A stretch of 64,000 nt of DNA, taken from Corynebacterium xerosis NBRC 16721 = ATCC 373 (GTDB lineage Bacteria > Actinomycetota > Actinomycetes > Mycobacteriales > Mycobacteriaceae). The position numbers and the translations under genes are program-made. Location of the stretch: the NCBI RefSeq assembly GCF_001552415.1, contig NZ_BCRD01000001.1, positions 496,001 through 560,000 on the forward strand, in the 5' to 3' direction. Below, piece by piece: positions 1 to 8,920 of the stretch; the first letter of the stretch is position 1; each line of letters starts with the position of its first letter. A model generated the notes under the pieces. It worked only from the letters and a program-made list of their open reading frames with translations. It made no database searches and had not been told where the DNA came from.

Positions 1-1569
1 GAAACCGGCGTCGCTGACGGCCGCCGACGCCTGCTGTTCGGTCATCCCCGAGATCGACGGCACCTCGCCGTAGCGCCCGGAGCCGAGCCACCACGCGCCC
101 AGGCCCATGCCCAGCGTCGCGATGAGCGCGATGATCAACCAGATGGCGCAGCCGGTGCGGGTGCGCTGGCGGCCTTCGCGCGCTCCGGCTTGACGACGTG
201 CCGGCGTGGCGCCTCGTCCGCCGTGCCCGTCGTGGCCGCCGTCGCCGTGCTCGGGGGCGGCGTGGCGGGGTGCGGGGACGTCGGCGCGGTACGGCGGCTG
301 GCCGGGCGCGCCCGGCGGCATCCCCGGCACCGCTCCCGGTGCGCCCGGAACGACGCCGGGCAGCACGGAGGTGGCGTCGGGGCGGGCGGCGAAATCGTCG
401 CGGTCGTCGTAGGCGCCGTCGTAACCGTGCCGGTCATCGGCGTGGTCGCCGTAATCCTCCGCGTAGTCGTCCCCGAAACCCTCGCCGTAGCCGTCACCGG
501 CGTCGGGGGAGGCGAAGGTGCCGGGCAGCGGCAGCGGTGCCGCCGGGACGTCATGGCGCGTCTCGTTCATGCCGTCATGGGCGTGCGGGCCGAACAAACC
601 GGGCTCCGGCGGGCCGTCGAAAAGCTCCGTTCCCCGCACGTCCTCCGGATCCGGCGCGTCGAGGTCGTCGCGCGTGCGGGAGGCGCGGTGCGCGGCGGAA
701 TCGACGGGGGCGGGCACGCGGAAGGGCGGCAGCCCCAGCTCGTCGATGACGTCGTCGAGCTCGGCGGCGAACTCCGCGGCCGACGCGAACCGGTCCCCGG
801 GCTCGCGGGCGCAGGCGTGCGCCACCAGGTCGTCGAACTCCGGGGGCACGCCGTCGATGATCTCCGACGGCGGCGGAACGTCCCTGTTCAGCCGCTGCAG
901 CGCGACCGCCAGCGAGGAATCGCCGCTGAACGGGGTGGTGCCCGTGAGCAGCTCGTAGAGAAGGACGCCCGTGGAATACACGTCGGAGGCCGGGGTGACC
1001 TCTGCGCCGGTGACCTGCTCGGGCGACAGGTAACCCACCGTGCCCACGATGACGGAATTCGACGTGACCTTCGAATCCGCCGCCGCGCGCACCAGACCGA
1101 AGTCGGCGAGCTTCACCTTGCCGGAATCGGAGATGAGCACATTTTCCGGCTTGATGTCGCGGTGCACCATCGACCGTTCGTGCGCCAGCGACAACGCGCG
1201 CAACACCGGCCGCAGCACGGCCGCCGCCGCGTGGGGAGGCATGGGGCCGCGCTCGCGCAGCAGCTCCCGCAGGGTGCCGCCGTCGACGAGCTCCATGATC
1301 AGGAAGACGTGCCCGGCCGGATCGGAACCCTGGTCGTAGACGTTGACCAGCGACTCGTCGGCCATGCGGGCCACCGCCCGGGCCTCGCGCTCGAAGCGGA
1401 CGCGGAAGGATTCGTCGTGGACGAACCGCGGGTCCATCACCTTCGCGGCGACGTCGCGGCCCAGCCGCAGATCCGTCGCGCGGTGGACGGAGCTCATGCC
1501 GCCGCGCGCGATGAGCGGCCCGATGCGGTACCGGCCGTCGAGGACGTCGCCCTCGCTCACTTCAGCCAT
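1..1569 (-). CDS. pknL: PASTA-type Ser/Thr protein kinase PknL, C-terminus cut by window edge
   Basis: Membrane Ser/Thr kinase. From the ATG at 1569 the protein shows a glycine-rich ATP loop (ARGGMSS, residues 21-27), the VAAK lysine (K43), the catalytic loop HRDIKPEN (H136) and DFG at 156-158. A long Pro/Gly/Asp linker follows, then one transmembrane helix at about residues 473-495 and the start of a PASTA repeat (VPSISGM) that runs off the window. The C-terminus is therefore missing. GGAGG precedes the ATG and a CATACT -10 candidate lies at 1600-1605. The gene is divergent from an Rv2175c-like gene, the arrangement of M. tuberculosis pknL, where Rv2175c is a known PknL substrate. M. tuberculosis PknL is shorter and lacks PASTA repeats, so the extracellular sensor here is a real difference. 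The kinase call is certain; the PknL name rests on context. Confidence 0.92.
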   Translation of the reverse strand, partial: MAEVSEGDVLDGRYRIGPLIARGGMSSVHRATDLRLGRDVAAKVMDPRFVHDESFRVRFEREARAVARMADESLVNVYDQGSDPAGHVFLIMELVDGGTLRELLRERGPMPPHAAAAVLRPVLRALSLAHERSMVHRDIKPENVLISDSGKVKLADFGLVRAAADSKVTSNSVIVGTVGYLSPEQVTGAEVTPASDVYSTGVLLYELLTGTTPFSGDSSLAVALQRLNRDVPPPSEIIDGVPPEFDDLVAHACAREPGDRFASAAEFAAELDDVIDELGLPPFRVPAPVDSAAHRASRTRDDLDAPDPEDVRGTELFDGPPEPGLFGPHAHDGMNETRHDVPAAPLPLPGTFASPDAGDGYGEGFGDDYAEDYGDHADDRHGYDGAYDDRDDFAARPDATSVLPGVVPGAPGAVPGMPPGAPGQPPYRADVPAPRHAAPEHGDGGHDGHGGRGATPARRQAGAREGRQRTRTGCAIWLIIALIATLGMGLGAWWLGSGRYGEVPSISGMTEQQASAAVSDAGF

Positions 1570-1658
1570 CAGCCTGTTCTCCTCCCGTTGCCGCCCACCA
1601 GTATGGCCGACCGCCGCGCGCCGGTGCCAACGCGGGCGGGCGGGCGGCCCGGGCGCGG

Positions 1659-1664
1659 TATGGT
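1659..1664 (+). promoter_or_regulatory. -10 candidate TATGGT for a leaderless transcript
   Basis: TATGGT ends six bases before the GTG at 1671, with no ribosome binding site between. That spacing puts transcription start on the start codon, which suggests a leaderless mRNA, as is common in corynebacteria. Confidence 0.4.
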
Positions 1665-1670
1665 TGCTGC

Positions 1671-2036
1671 GTGAGAAAGATCCCCACGTGCCCCGATGTC
1701 CTGCCCGCCGAGGAAGAGACCCTCGTGGTCCCCGACGTCGCCGACCACCTCGGCGTCCCGGTGACCCGCGTCCACGCCCTGCTGCAGGAGGGCAAGCTCG
1801 TCGCCGTCGATCGCCGCGGCGTGCCCCAGGTCCCGGTCCTGCTTCTCGACGACGACGGGGTGAACAAATTCGCGTCCGGCGCCCTGGCCGTCCTCGCCGA
1901 CGGTGGCTTCCGCCCCGAGGAGGCGCTGACCTGGCTGTGGACCGAAGACGAGTCCCTGCCCGGCCGCCCGATCGACGGCCTGCACGGCCACCTGGCGCGC
2001 GAGGTCATCCGCCGCGCCCAGGCGATGGCGTTCTAG
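1671..2036 (+). CDS. Rv2175c-like winged-helix DNA-binding protein
   Basis: A 121-residue protein whose central part (VVPDVADHLGVPVTRVHALLQEGKL) reads as a helix-turn-helix of the excisionase/MerR-like kind, followed by a C-terminal helical segment. It matches the layout of M. tuberculosis Rv2175c, a DNA-binding protein phosphorylated by PknL. The divergent pknL supports this. A Thr at residue 6 lies in the flexible N-terminus where the mycobacterial protein carries its phospho-Thr; equivalence is inferred. The GTG start is supported by the -10 element immediately upstream. DNA targets cannot be read from the sequence. Confidence 0.8.
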   Translation: MRKIPTCPDVLPAEEETLVVPDVADHLGVPVTRVHALLQEGKLVAVDRRGVPQVPVLLLDDDGVNKFASGALAVLADGGFRPEEALTWLWTEDESLPGRPIDGLHGHLAREVIRRAQAMAF

Positions 2037-2071
2037 CCTTTCCGGCCGGCCCTTCGGCCCGACGTTTCGGC

Positions 2072-3322
2072 TCAGCCTTTCCGCTCGGTCATCATCAGCT
2101 CCGGATCCGACGCGAGCCGGTAGTCCTCGCCGACGTACACGGCCGAGGCATCCGGGGCGGACTGCGCACCATCGGTGCCCGGGGCCCCGCCGCCCATGAC
2201 GTGGGTCGAAAACGACAGCACCAGGGCGCCGTAGGCGGTGTACTTCGGGTCATCGAGGTAGGACCCGTGCGACGTGCCCTTCACCACGGTCCACCAGGCC
2301 GGTCCCTGGTGCCGGTCGTAGGCCGGGCGCGACAGTGGCCACGGCACCAGCGATTCGTGCTCGGCGATGGTGAACAGCGCCGGCACCGACGACGGCGGGC
2401 TCATCGTCCCGAAATCGGCCGGTCCCGGCATGATCGCCACGAACCCCGCCGTCCGGAAATCCACGTCGCGGTATCCGTTGAGGGCGCCGTCGAGAAGCCC
2501 TCCCATCCGGGCCACCGACCCGCCGCCGGCCGACTGCCCGACGAGCATCGTCCGCGAGAAGTCGATCTTCCCGTGCAACGGTGACGCGGGGTCCAGGGAA
2601 TGGTCGATGGCCGACTTCGCGGCGAGCTCGACCTGGTACCCGAACCAATTGACCAGCGTGTATCCCATCGCGACCACGTACCCGTGGCTGGCGTAGAGGC
2701 GCGCCTGCCGGTCGATCATCCCGGCGTTGGCGCCGACGCCGGGGCTGAGGATCATCAGCGGGGCCGAGGCGACCGTTCCCTCGGCCACGCCGGTGGGGTA
2801 GTAGAACTGCACGCCGATGGGCGAGTCGGTGCCGCCGGGGAACGTGTCGTAGCAGGAGGGGCGCTCGTGGACGTTCATCGTCGCCTCGACGACGTCGGCG
2901 TAGAGATCGTGGATGAGGTCGTCGCAGGCGCGCGCCTCCTTGGTCACCGTGATCGCATGCGGACCCGGGGCACCGAAGTCGGCGCGGATCGTGCCGGCCG
3001 GGGCGGGCACGACGGGGGAGTCGACCGGGGCCTGGCCGATCCCCTCCGGGCCGACGCCGATGGCGGATGAGCCCGCCGAACCGGCAGAGCCCGACGAGCC
3101 CGCCGAACCCACCGATCCATCGGGGCCGGCGGGCTGGGCCATTGCGGGTGCCGCCAGCAGGGGCACGGACGCCAGCGACAACGCCATCAACGATGCCGCC
3201 AAACGCCGGCGCGAGCCCCGGCCGGTTCGGGTGCCGGCGAGGCGGCCAGGGCCAGTGGTGTCGGTGCTGGTGGCGGTGGCGGTGTCGGTGCTGGTGGGTG
3301 ATGCGGGTGGTGCGGCGGTCAC
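2072..3322 (-). CDS. Secreted alpha/beta hydrolase
   Basis: A 416-residue protein with a twin-Arg/basic N-terminus and a hydrophobic signal segment ending APAMA (about residues 40-64), then a Gly/Ser/Ala-rich spacer. The hydrolase domain has the nucleophile elbow GQSAGG (Ser near residue 265), and the catalytic His probably lies in GTSHGSY near the end. The fold family resembles chlorophyllase, PET-hydrolase and other secreted esterases; the substrate is unknown. The GTG start has GAGGAG seven bases upstream. It is the last gene of the minus-strand run from the prenyl synthase through mptA and starts 15 bases after the mptA stop. A cell-envelope lipid or ester substrate would fit that context but is inferred. 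Confidence 0.8.
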   Translation of the reverse strand: MTAAPPASPTSTDTATATSTDTTGPGRLAGTRTGRGSRRRLAASLMALSLASVPLLAAPAMAQPAGPDGSVGSAGSSGSAGSAGSSAIGVGPEGIGQAPVDSPVVPAPAGTIRADFGAPGPHAITVTKEARACDDLIHDLYADVVEATMNVHERPSCYDTFPGGTDSPIGVQFYYPTGVAEGTVASAPLMILSPGVGANAGMIDRQARLYASHGYVVAMGYTLVNWFGYQVELAAKSAIDHSLDPASPLHGKIDFSRTMLVGQSAGGGSVARMGGLLDGALNGYRDVDFRTAGFVAIMPGPADFGTMSPPSSVPALFTIAEHESLVPWPLSRPAYDRHQGPAWWTVVKGTSHGSYLDDPKYTAYGALVLSFSTHVMGGGAPGTDGAQSAPDASAVYVGEDYRLASDPELMMTERKG

Positions 3323-3337
3323 GGGCGGGCTCCTCGG

Positions 3338-4981
3338 TCAGGGGCTCCGACTGCTTTCGGGCGCCACATCTTCTTCATGGAGCGTGCCACGCCACGTCAC
3401 CGGCCGCTGGAGTTTTCCGTTAACCAACCAACGCAATGCGAACCAGGCGGCCACGGTGACCACGAACATCCACGGGATGTCGTAGAAGCGGTTGTTGCCG
3501 CCGCCGGAAAACGACAGGCACAGGATCAGCGTCGCCAAGACGGTGCCCTGCACCAGCCAACGACGCGGCCGTATGGTGCCGATGGGCGTCAGCAGGCTGG
3601 CGTAGTACCAGGGAAGCACCACGGCGTTGAACACCACGGCCACGCCATAGGCCGCGACCATGCCCGCCATGTTGCGGCGCGGGTTCTGCCGGAACACGAA
3701 CCAGCAGATGACCAGCCCCAGCACCATGATCACCGAGGACACCGTGCGGGTGACGGCGACGATGGAGTTGAACACCACCGTGTCGTCGATCCAGGCCATG
3801 ATCGCCGAGATGACGCCGGCCACCGCGGACGGCGCCGCCAGCGGGTTGATGACCTTGGTGTTGCCGCTGATCTCGGTCAGCCAGCCCCAGGTCGACCCGG
3901 TCGCCCAGGTCACCGCGGTCAGGGCGCCGACCATGAGGGCCGACATGCCGAGGCCGTAGCCCAGCAGCGACGGGAAGCGCCGGAACACGTCGGACCACCG
4001 GGGCAGCTCCCCGCCGCGGGTCACGGCGATCCACACCAGGAACGGCAGCGCGATGACCGCGGTGGCCTTCAGCGACACCGCGACGCCGATGAGCAGCGAC
4101 GCGACGATCGCGCCGCGCAGGCGGGGCATCATCAGGCCGGCGGCCAGAGCCAGGGACACCAGGCCGACCATGATCGACTCGTTGTGCAGTCCCGCCACCA
4201 GGTGCAGCAGCACCAGCGGGTTGAGCACGCCCAGCCACTGCGCGAGCGCCGGGTCGCCGCCGAGCTCGCGGGCGATGCGCGGGATGGCCCAGGCGATGGC
4301 CAGGAAACCGGCGATGCACAGGATCCGGAACAGCACGACGCCGATGGAGATGTTGTCGCCGACGATGCGGGTGATCACCTCGTTGATGCCCAGGTGCAGC
4401 GGGCCGTACGGGGTGGTGGTGTTGCGCCAGTCGGCGGAGACCTCCAGCAGCATCGGGCCGGGGTTGACGGCGGCGCCTTCGCTGTAGGGGTCGAAGCCGT
4501 CGCGCATCATCGCGCCCTGCATCAGATACGAGTAGATGTCGCGCGAGAAGATCGGCGCCGACAGCGACAGCGGAACCAGCCACCACAGCAGCGACCGGTT
4601 GAGCCCGTTGAGGCGGGTTTCCGCCGGCGTGGCCCGGTTCTTCCAGATCAGCTGTCGGCCGGCCAGCAGCCAACCGCCGAGCAGCACGATGATGCCGATC
4701 CAGATCAGCGTTTCGAACAGCGCGAAGCCGTGGCCGTAGGTGATCCAGCCCAGGCCGAGCGCGTCGACGACGCCGCCGCGATAGCGGGTGGCGCCGGCGC
4801 CGTAGGACCCGATGGCCACCAGCAGCGCGCCCAGGAAACCGAGGCGTGCGGGGTCGCCGAACCAGCGGCCGCGCGCGGTGCCGGTCCGGGATGGCTTTGC
4901 GACGGCCGTCGCGCCACCCGTCCCGGCGTTTTCCTGCGGCAGAGCGTCGCCGGATGCGACGTCCGTGACGGCGTCGTTCAT
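3338..4981 (-). CDS. mptA: Alpha-(1->6)-mannopyranosyltransferase MptA
   Basis: A 547-residue polytopic membrane protein with about 12-13 hydrophobic helices, of the GT-C glycosyltransferase class that uses polyprenyl-phosphomannose. The first long loop carries SRDIYSYLMQG, with the Asp expected for GT-C catalysis. In Corynebacteriales MptA extends the alpha-1,6-mannan backbone of lipomannan and lipoarabinomannan. It is assigned as MptA rather than MptB because M. tuberculosis mptA (Rv2174) sits beside Rv2175c and pknL, as here. The ATG at 4981 overlaps the stop of the upstream oxidoreductase (ATGA), so translation is probably coupled. A longer in-frame reading upstream of 4981 lies inside that gene and was not used. 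Confidence 0.88.
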   Translation of the reverse strand: MNDAVTDVASGDALPQENAGTGGATAVAKPSRTGTARGRWFGDPARLGFLGALLVAIGSYGAGATRYRGGVVDALGLGWITYGHGFALFETLIWIGIIVLLGGWLLAGRQLIWKNRATPAETRLNGLNRSLLWWLVPLSLSAPIFSRDIYSYLMQGAMMRDGFDPYSEGAAVNPGPMLLEVSADWRNTTTPYGPLHLGINEVITRIVGDNISIGVVLFRILCIAGFLAIAWAIPRIARELGGDPALAQWLGVLNPLVLLHLVAGLHNESIMVGLVSLALAAGLMMPRLRGAIVASLLIGVAVSLKATAVIALPFLVWIAVTRGGELPRWSDVFRRFPSLLGYGLGMSALMVGALTAVTWATGSTWGWLTEISGNTKVINPLAAPSAVAGVISAIMAWIDDTVVFNSIVAVTRTVSSVIMVLGLVICWFVFRQNPRRNMAGMVAAYGVAVVFNAVVLPWYYASLLTPIGTIRPRRWLVQGTVLATLILCLSFSGGGNNRFYDIPWMFVVTVAAWFALRWLVNGKLQRPVTWRGTLHEEDVAPESSRSP

Positions 4982-6657
4982 CGCACCGCACCTCCGGTGA
5001 ATCGGTCGGCGGCCAGTGCGCCGGAAATCATGACGGTGGGCACGCCGACGCCGGGGACGGTGGTCGATCCGGCCAGCACCAGGTTCGCCGGCAGGCGCGG
5101 CGACAGGTTGCGCGGCCGGAACGGCCCGGTCTGCCGGAACAGGTGCGCCAATCCGAAGGGGCTGCCGTCGATCATTCCCTGGTCGGCCCAGGTGGCGGGC
5201 GTGTCGAGCCTGCCGACGGACCAATGCTCCGCGATGCCCGTCAGGCCGCGGTCCTCCAGCAGCGCGGTGACCTCGGCCAGGTGCGCCGGGCCGACGAGAT
5301 CCCAATCGACGTCGGCGGAGGCGAGGTTGGGGCACGGCGCCAGGACGCTGACGGGCTCCCATTCGCGGCCGTCGGCATCGACGACGATGCGGTCGGGGCA
5401 CGTCACGGCGGGGCGGGTGACCAGCAGCGACGGATCGGACATCAGGGAACCGCCGCGGGGCGCGGAAATCTCGCGGAACGTCTCGTCCCAGGCCTCGCCG
5501 AAGGAGATCAGGTGGTGGCGCCGGGGCCACTGGCGCGCGACGTCGACCGGCACCGCACCATGGGCGACCATGGCGGACGGGGACGTCCGGGTCGGCACCG
5601 CACGGCGCTTGGCCGGGGCGCCGGCGTCGGAAAGCCAGCCCTCGACGACCGGGAGGTCGACCGTGGCGACGAGGCCATCGCAGGGGAAGGACCCGCCGTC
5701 GACCACCACCGCTGTGACACCCCGATCGCGCCCGCCGACGGCCAGGCCCGTGACGGGCGTGGACAGCCGCAGATCACCGCCGGCCTCGACGAACGCGGCG
5801 GCCATCAGCTCCGCCATCGCGCCCATGCCGGAGCCGGTGCGCGACGACGTCGGGTAATACACGCCCATGGTGGTGTCCATGTGGGCGATGCAGCCGTACA
5901 CCGCGCGGGCCTTCTTCGGCGCGACGCCGGCGTACAGGGACTGGAAGCTGAACACGCGGGCCAGCAGCTCGTCGCCGAGCAGGGCGTCGACGCGGCGGCC
6001 CAGCGACCCGAAAGCCCCCAGCTGCGCGAGATGGCCCAGATCGCCGGCGGCCCCGGCATCGCCGATCATGTCCAGCGGCGAATCGAAGCTGGCGGACATG
6101 AAGTGCGGGTACGCGGAGGCGAACATCTTCGCCAGCCACTCGCGCATCTCCAGGTAACCGGCGACGCGCGGCTCCGGATCGTCGCCGCCGGCTTCGGCGA
6201 AGCGGCGGATCTCGGCGCTCATCCGCGCGGCATTGCCGTAGACGTCGATCGACCGGCCGTCGTGGAACGTCGCATGGTAGGCGGGGGAGAGCTTGCGCAC
6301 CTGGAAGTCGGGGTCGACGTCGGCGATCCGCTTTCCGACGGCCGCCAGCGCCGATTCCACCAGCTGGGGCATCGTCCACACCGTGGCGCCCGTGTCGGCG
6401 CGGACGGTGACGCCCGCACCCGGGACGGCGACGTCTTCGGTGGCGCAGCGGCCGCCGACGTGGTCGGCGGAGTCGACGACGGTGACCCGGTGGCCGGCGC
6501 CGAGAAGGTGGAGCGCGGCCGTCAGCCCGGCCAGCCCCGCCCCGATGACGACGACGTCCCGGGCCTGCCCGGCCGCGGCCGCGGGCACGAGGCGACGCGG
6601 CCCCGGCACCGGCGACAGCGGCAGGAACTTCATGATGGCGGGAGCGGGGTTCTGCAC
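4978..6657 (-). CDS. Phytoene-desaturase-like FAD oxidoreductase (CrtI family)
   Basis: A 559-residue flavoprotein with an N-terminal dinucleotide-binding fold (VVVIGAGLAGL, followed by DSADHVGGRC) and the C-terminal CrtI/amine-oxidase signature (PGVGVPTVMISG) that closes the FAD site. CrtI enzymes desaturate or oxidise isoprenoid chains. The upstream neighbour is a prenyl diphosphate synthase and the downstream one an isoprenoid-sugar-using mannosyltransferase, so an isoprenoid substrate is plausible. No phytoene synthase gene is in the window, so a carotenoid role is not shown. The GTG at 6657 has GAGGA upstream; an ATG at 6633 is an alternative start. The last base triplet overlaps the mptA start. 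Confidence 0.8.
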   Translation of the reverse strand: MQNPAPAIMKFLPLSPVPGPRRLVPAAAAGQARDVVVIGAGLAGLTAALHLLGAGHRVTVVDSADHVGGRCATEDVAVPGAGVTVRADTGATVWTMPQLVESALAAVGKRIADVDPDFQVRKLSPAYHATFHDGRSIDVYGNAARMSAEIRRFAEAGGDDPEPRVAGYLEMREWLAKMFASAYPHFMSASFDSPLDMIGDAGAAGDLGHLAQLGAFGSLGRRVDALLGDELLARVFSFQSLYAGVAPKKARAVYGCIAHMDTTMGVYYPTSSRTGSGMGAMAELMAAAFVEAGGDLRLSTPVTGLAVGGRDRGVTAVVVDGGSFPCDGLVATVDLPVVEGWLSDAGAPAKRRAVPTRTSPSAMVAHGAVPVDVARQWPRRHHLISFGEAWDETFREISAPRGGSLMSDPSLLVTRPAVTCPDRIVVDADGREWEPVSVLAPCPNLASADVDWDLVGPAHLAEVTALLEDRGLTGIAEHWSVGRLDTPATWADQGMIDGSPFGLAHLFRQTGPFRPRNLSPRLPANLVLAGSTTVPGVGVPTVMISGALAADRFTGGAVR

Positions 6658-6726
6658 GTGTTCTACGTCCTCGTTGTTCTGTGGCTGGCGTATGGCCCGG
6701 TGGCTGTCGTCTGGCCCGGTGGCGGG

Positions 6727-7851
6727 CTACCAGGCCCGGGCGGTGGCGCGGCGGCCCATTTCGGCGAGCCGTTCGCGCTGCTCGTCGACGATCGGGGCGG
6801 AGTCCAGGGCCGCCAATCCGCGGCGGGTGAGGCGGTCGATTTCGACTTCCAGCAGCTCATCGGCGCCTGAGCCGCGGATGAGCTCGCGCAGCTCGTCGAC
6901 GTCGTCCTGGCCGTCGACCCGGCCGAGCTTGTCGTCGAGGTGGCGGGCGCCGTCGGGATCGGACTCGCGCAGGCGGGCCAGCGCCGTGCCGACCAGCACG
7001 GTGCGCTTGCCCTCGCGCAGGTCGTCGCCCGCGGGCTTGCCGGTCACCGCGGGGTCGCCGAACACGCCGAGCTGGTCGTCGCGAAGCTGGAAGGCGATGC
7101 CGATGTCCAGGCCGAACTCGCGGTAGGCGTCGACGATGGCGTCGTCGGCGCCGGCGATGGCCGCGCCGATGTGGAGCGGCCGCTCGATGGTGTAGGCGGC
7201 GGTCTTGAAGCGGTTGACCTTCTCCGCCACCCCGACGCGGGAATCGCCGGAGGCTTCCGCCGTGATGTCCAGCAGCTGGCCGCCGAGGACCTCGGTGCGC
7301 ATGCGCCACCAGGGCTCGCGGGCGCGGTTGCGGGCGGCGTCGGAAAGCCCGGAACCGTGGAACATGTCGTCGGCCCAGGCCAGGGCGACGTCGCCGGCGA
7401 GGATGGCCACCGACTGCCCGTAGTGCCCGGCGTCGCCGCGCCATCCGTTGTCGCGGTGACGGGACTCGAAGACCTTGTGCACCGTCGGGTTGCCGCGGCG
7501 GGTGGCGGAGGCGTCGATGATGTCGTCGTGGATCAGCGCGCAGGCCTGGATGAACTCCAGGGCGCACACCGACCGGAACACCGCCTCCGGGTCCTCGGCG
7601 TCGGCGCAGAGCCCCGCATCGCCGCCGGCGCCGAGCCAACCCGCCCACGCGAAGGCGGGGCGAACGCGCTTGCCGCCGAGCAGCGTGAAGTCCGACAAGG
7701 CGCCGATGACCCGGGAAAACTCTTCGTCGATGTCCGCGACCATGCCGGCCCTGGCCCCGAAGAAGTCCGTCAGCGCCCCGGTCACCGCCGCCGGGACGTC
7801 GAGGGGGGACATTCCGGGCTTGATCTCCGGATGGTTCGCTGAGTCGGCCAT
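6727..7851 (-). CDS. idsA: Polyprenyl diphosphate synthase (IdsA-like)
   Basis: A 374-residue all-helical trans-prenyl transferase. It carries the first Asp-rich motif HDDIID and the second motif RDDQLGVFGD, plus GGKRVRP for the diphosphate. It condenses isopentenyl diphosphate with allylic diphosphates; chain length (geranylgeranyl is typical for this actinobacterial group) cannot be read with certainty. The ATG at 7851 is preceded by AAGGTGG. The reading frame stays open further upstream into metF, but that part lacks family similarity. It heads the minus-strand run idsA, crtI-like, mptA, hydrolase, and is divergent from metF, matching the Rv2173/Rv2172c arrangement. Confidence 0.88.
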   Translation of the reverse strand: MADSANHPEIKPGMSPLDVPAAVTGALTDFFGARAGMVADIDEEFSRVIGALSDFTLLGGKRVRPAFAWAGWLGAGGDAGLCADAEDPEAVFRSVCALEFIQACALIHDDIIDASATRRGNPTVHKVFESRHRDNGWRGDAGHYGQSVAILAGDVALAWADDMFHGSGLSDAARNRAREPWWRMRTEVLGGQLLDITAEASGDSRVGVAEKVNRFKTAAYTIERPLHIGAAIAGADDAIVDAYREFGLDIGIAFQLRDDQLGVFGDPAVTGKPAGDDLREGKRTVLVGTALARLRESDPDGARHLDDKLGRVDGQDDVDELRELIRGSGADELLEVEIDRLTRRGLAALDSAPIVDEQRERLAEMGRRATARAW

Positions 7852-7919
7852 CACGCCACCTTTCGGGTGTATTCGACGCCAAACGGGGGCCGGGTCGGCG
7901 CGCCGCGTCCTACTCCCAA

Positions 7920-7925
7920 TAAGAT
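7920..7925 (+). promoter_or_regulatory. -10 candidate TAAGAT, leaderless metF
   Basis: TAAGAT ends eight bases before the metF ATG and no Shine-Dalgarno sequence lies between them, so the mRNA probably starts at or next to the start codon. Confidence 0.4.
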
Positions 7926-7933
7926 AACCGGTC

Positions 7934-8920
7934 ATGTCCGACTTCCCGCCACCCGCGGTGGGCCGCCAGGTTCCCGTCCGCCACGCGCTGACCTTGCCCA
8001 GTCCCGGCCCCGTCCCGTTCTCCGTCGAGTTCATGCCGCCGCGGGATGACGCGGCGGAGGAGCGGCTGCTCCGCGCGGCCGAGGCGTTCCACGACCTCGG
8101 GGCGTCCTTCGCCTCCGTCACCTACGGCGCCGGCGGGTCCTCCCGCGACCGCACGCTGCGCATCGCCGAGCGCGTGTCCCGCGAACCGCTGACCACGCTG
8201 GTCCACCTGACGCTGGTCGGCCACACCGTGCCGGAGCTGCGCGAGATCCTGCGCGCGTACCTCGACCGCGGCCTGACCAATCTCCTGGTGCTGCGCGGTG
8301 ACCCGCCGGGTGACCCGCTGGGGGACTGGACCCCGATGGAGGACGGCCTGAGCTACGCGTCGGAGCTGATCGAGTTCATCCGGTCGGAAGAGGAATTCGC
8401 CGATTTCGAAATCGGCATCGCGTCCTTCCCCGAGGGGTACTTCCGCGCCCCCGACCTGGAGTCCGACACCCGGTACACGCTGGCCAAGCTCCGCGCCGGC
8501 GCCGAGTACTCGATCACCCAGATGTTCTTCGACGTCGACCACTACCTTCGACTGCGCGACCGCCTGGCCGCCGCGGACCCGGAACACGGCTCCAAGCCGA
8601 TCATCCCGGGCCTGATGCCGATCACGTCGATGCGTTCGGTGCGCCGCCAGCTCGAGCTGTCCGGTTCGGTGCTGCCGGCGGCGCTCGACGAGCGCCTCAC
8701 CCGCGCCGCGGCCGGCGACGAGGAGGCCAACCGCGACGAGATCCGCAAGGTCGGCATCGAGGTGACCACCGAGATGGCCGAGCGCCTCATCTCCGAGGGC
8801 GTGCCCGGCATCCACTTCATGACGCTCAACTTCGCCCGCGCCACACAGGAAGTGCTGCACAACCTGGGCATGGCGCCGGCCTGGGGCACCGGGCAGGACA
8901 TGCTGCGGGGCGGCTTCTAG
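7934..8920 (+). CDS. metF: 5,10-methylenetetrahydrofolate reductase
   Basis: A 328-residue flavoprotein of the MetF/MTHFR TIM-barrel family. It reduces methylene-THF to methyl-THF, the methyl donor for methionine synthesis. Diagnostic stretches are SVEFMPPRD at the N-terminus, SVTYGAGGSSRDRT in the next strand-loop, LLVLRGDPP and the C-terminal GIHFMTLN. It lies between the prenyl synthase and lppM exactly as Rv2172c does in M. tuberculosis. Its stop codon and that of the convergent lppM share a CTAG palindrome, so the two genes meet tail to tail with no spacer and no room for an intergenic terminator. Confidence 0.95.
   Translation: MSDFPPPAVGRQVPVRHALTLPSPGPVPFSVEFMPPRDDAAEERLLRAAEAFHDLGASFASVTYGAGGSSRDRTLRIAERVSREPLTTLVHLTLVGHTVPELREILRAYLDRGLTNLLVLRGDPPGDPLGDWTPMEDGLSYASELIEFIRSEEEFADFEIGIASFPEGYFRAPDLESDTRYTLAKLRAGAEYSITQMFFDVDHYLRLRDRLAAADPEHGSKPIIPGLMPITSMRSVRRQLELSGSVLPAALDERLTRAAAGDEEANRDEIRKVGIEVTTEMAERLISEGVPGIHFMTLNFARATQEVLHNLGMAPAWGTGQDMLRGGF

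Noticed and set aside
7852-8121. Upstream extension of the prenyl synthase frame
   Set aside because: It runs into metF on the other strand, lacks family similarity, and a good ribosome binding site marks the start at 7851.
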